DNA from: VAZQ01 sp035300505
GTDB lineage: Bacteria > Pseudomonadota > Alphaproteobacteria > Rhizobiales > Xanthobacteraceae
Reading direction: 5' to 3'
Length of the DNA stretch: 22,671 nt
Assembly (NCBI GenBank): GCA_035300505.1
Contig: DATGVJ010000442.1
Coordinates: 1 to 22,671, forward strand
Positions 22,633 to 22,671 of the stretch are shown piece by piece. The position numbers and the translations under genes are program-made. The notes under the pieces were generated by a model, which was given only the letters and a program-made list of their open reading frames with translations, ran no database searches and had not been told where the DNA came from. The first letter of the stretch is position 1. Each line of letters starts with the position of its first letter.

Positions 22633-22671
22633 TGTATGGGGCTTTCGTTGTCAAGTACAAAGTTGCCACAT

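Noticed and set aside
1..22671. CRISPR array, transposase, integrase or phage genes
   Set aside because: No regularly spaced identical repeats and no such protein motifs were found. The repeats present are short tandem units or single palindromes.

Overview
The window looks like chromosomal DNA of a high-GC alphaproteobacterium, most likely Hyphomicrobiales/Rhizobiales near Bradyrhizobiaceae or Xanthobacteraceae. Evidence for this is the gene set and order (pmbA, cysQ-like, DUF4170, waaA, lpxK, DUF2093; ubiA facing a DUF6101-type gene; rsmE; hisZ-hisG) and the style of the proteins. Placement is from family recognition only; no search was run.

Layout. (1) Positions 1-4300 are a decaying accessory region. 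It holds an Old Yellow Enzyme pseudogene, a short-chain dehydrogenase pseudogene, a TetR regulator cut after its DNA-binding domain and joined in frame to the start of an EmrA/HlyD-type protein, an intact TetR, and a scrap of an antibiotic-biosynthesis-monooxygenase-like gene. Palindromic boxes with an ATCGAT core lie in front of four of these. About 1.6 kb without a recognisable gene follows, with diverged direct repeats and a REP-like palindrome. (2) 4302-7357, minus strand: rsmE, then hisZ-hisG with overlapping stop and start. (3) 7492-9625: a small secreted protein and ubiA on plus, converging on a DUF6101-type gene. (4) 9998-15836, plus strand: pmbA/tldE, a CysQ/IMPase-like phosphatase, a DUF374-type acyltransferase, DUF4170, waaA (Kdo transferase) and lpxK. 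The first three genes overlap one another and waaA overlaps lpxK. waaA and lpxK, probably with the acyltransferase, serve Kdo-lipid A (outer membrane) assembly. (5) 15886-22671: DUF2093, a secreted dienelactone-hydrolase-like protein, xseA, an orphan sugar-type periplasmic binding protein, a secreted ClpP-fold protein (COG3904 type) and an orphan TctC/Bug binding protein with an unclear start.

I see no clearly new multi-gene system. The most unusual signals are small. Two genes (7492-8093 and xseA) carry duplicated coding 3' ends whose copies differ only by synonymous changes. The dienelactone-hydrolase-like protein has Ala where the nucleophile is expected. Two perfect tandem hairpins lie in the start of the DUF6101-type gene. 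The operator boxes survive around dead target genes. No tRNA, rRNA, CRISPR array, transposase or integrase gene was seen.
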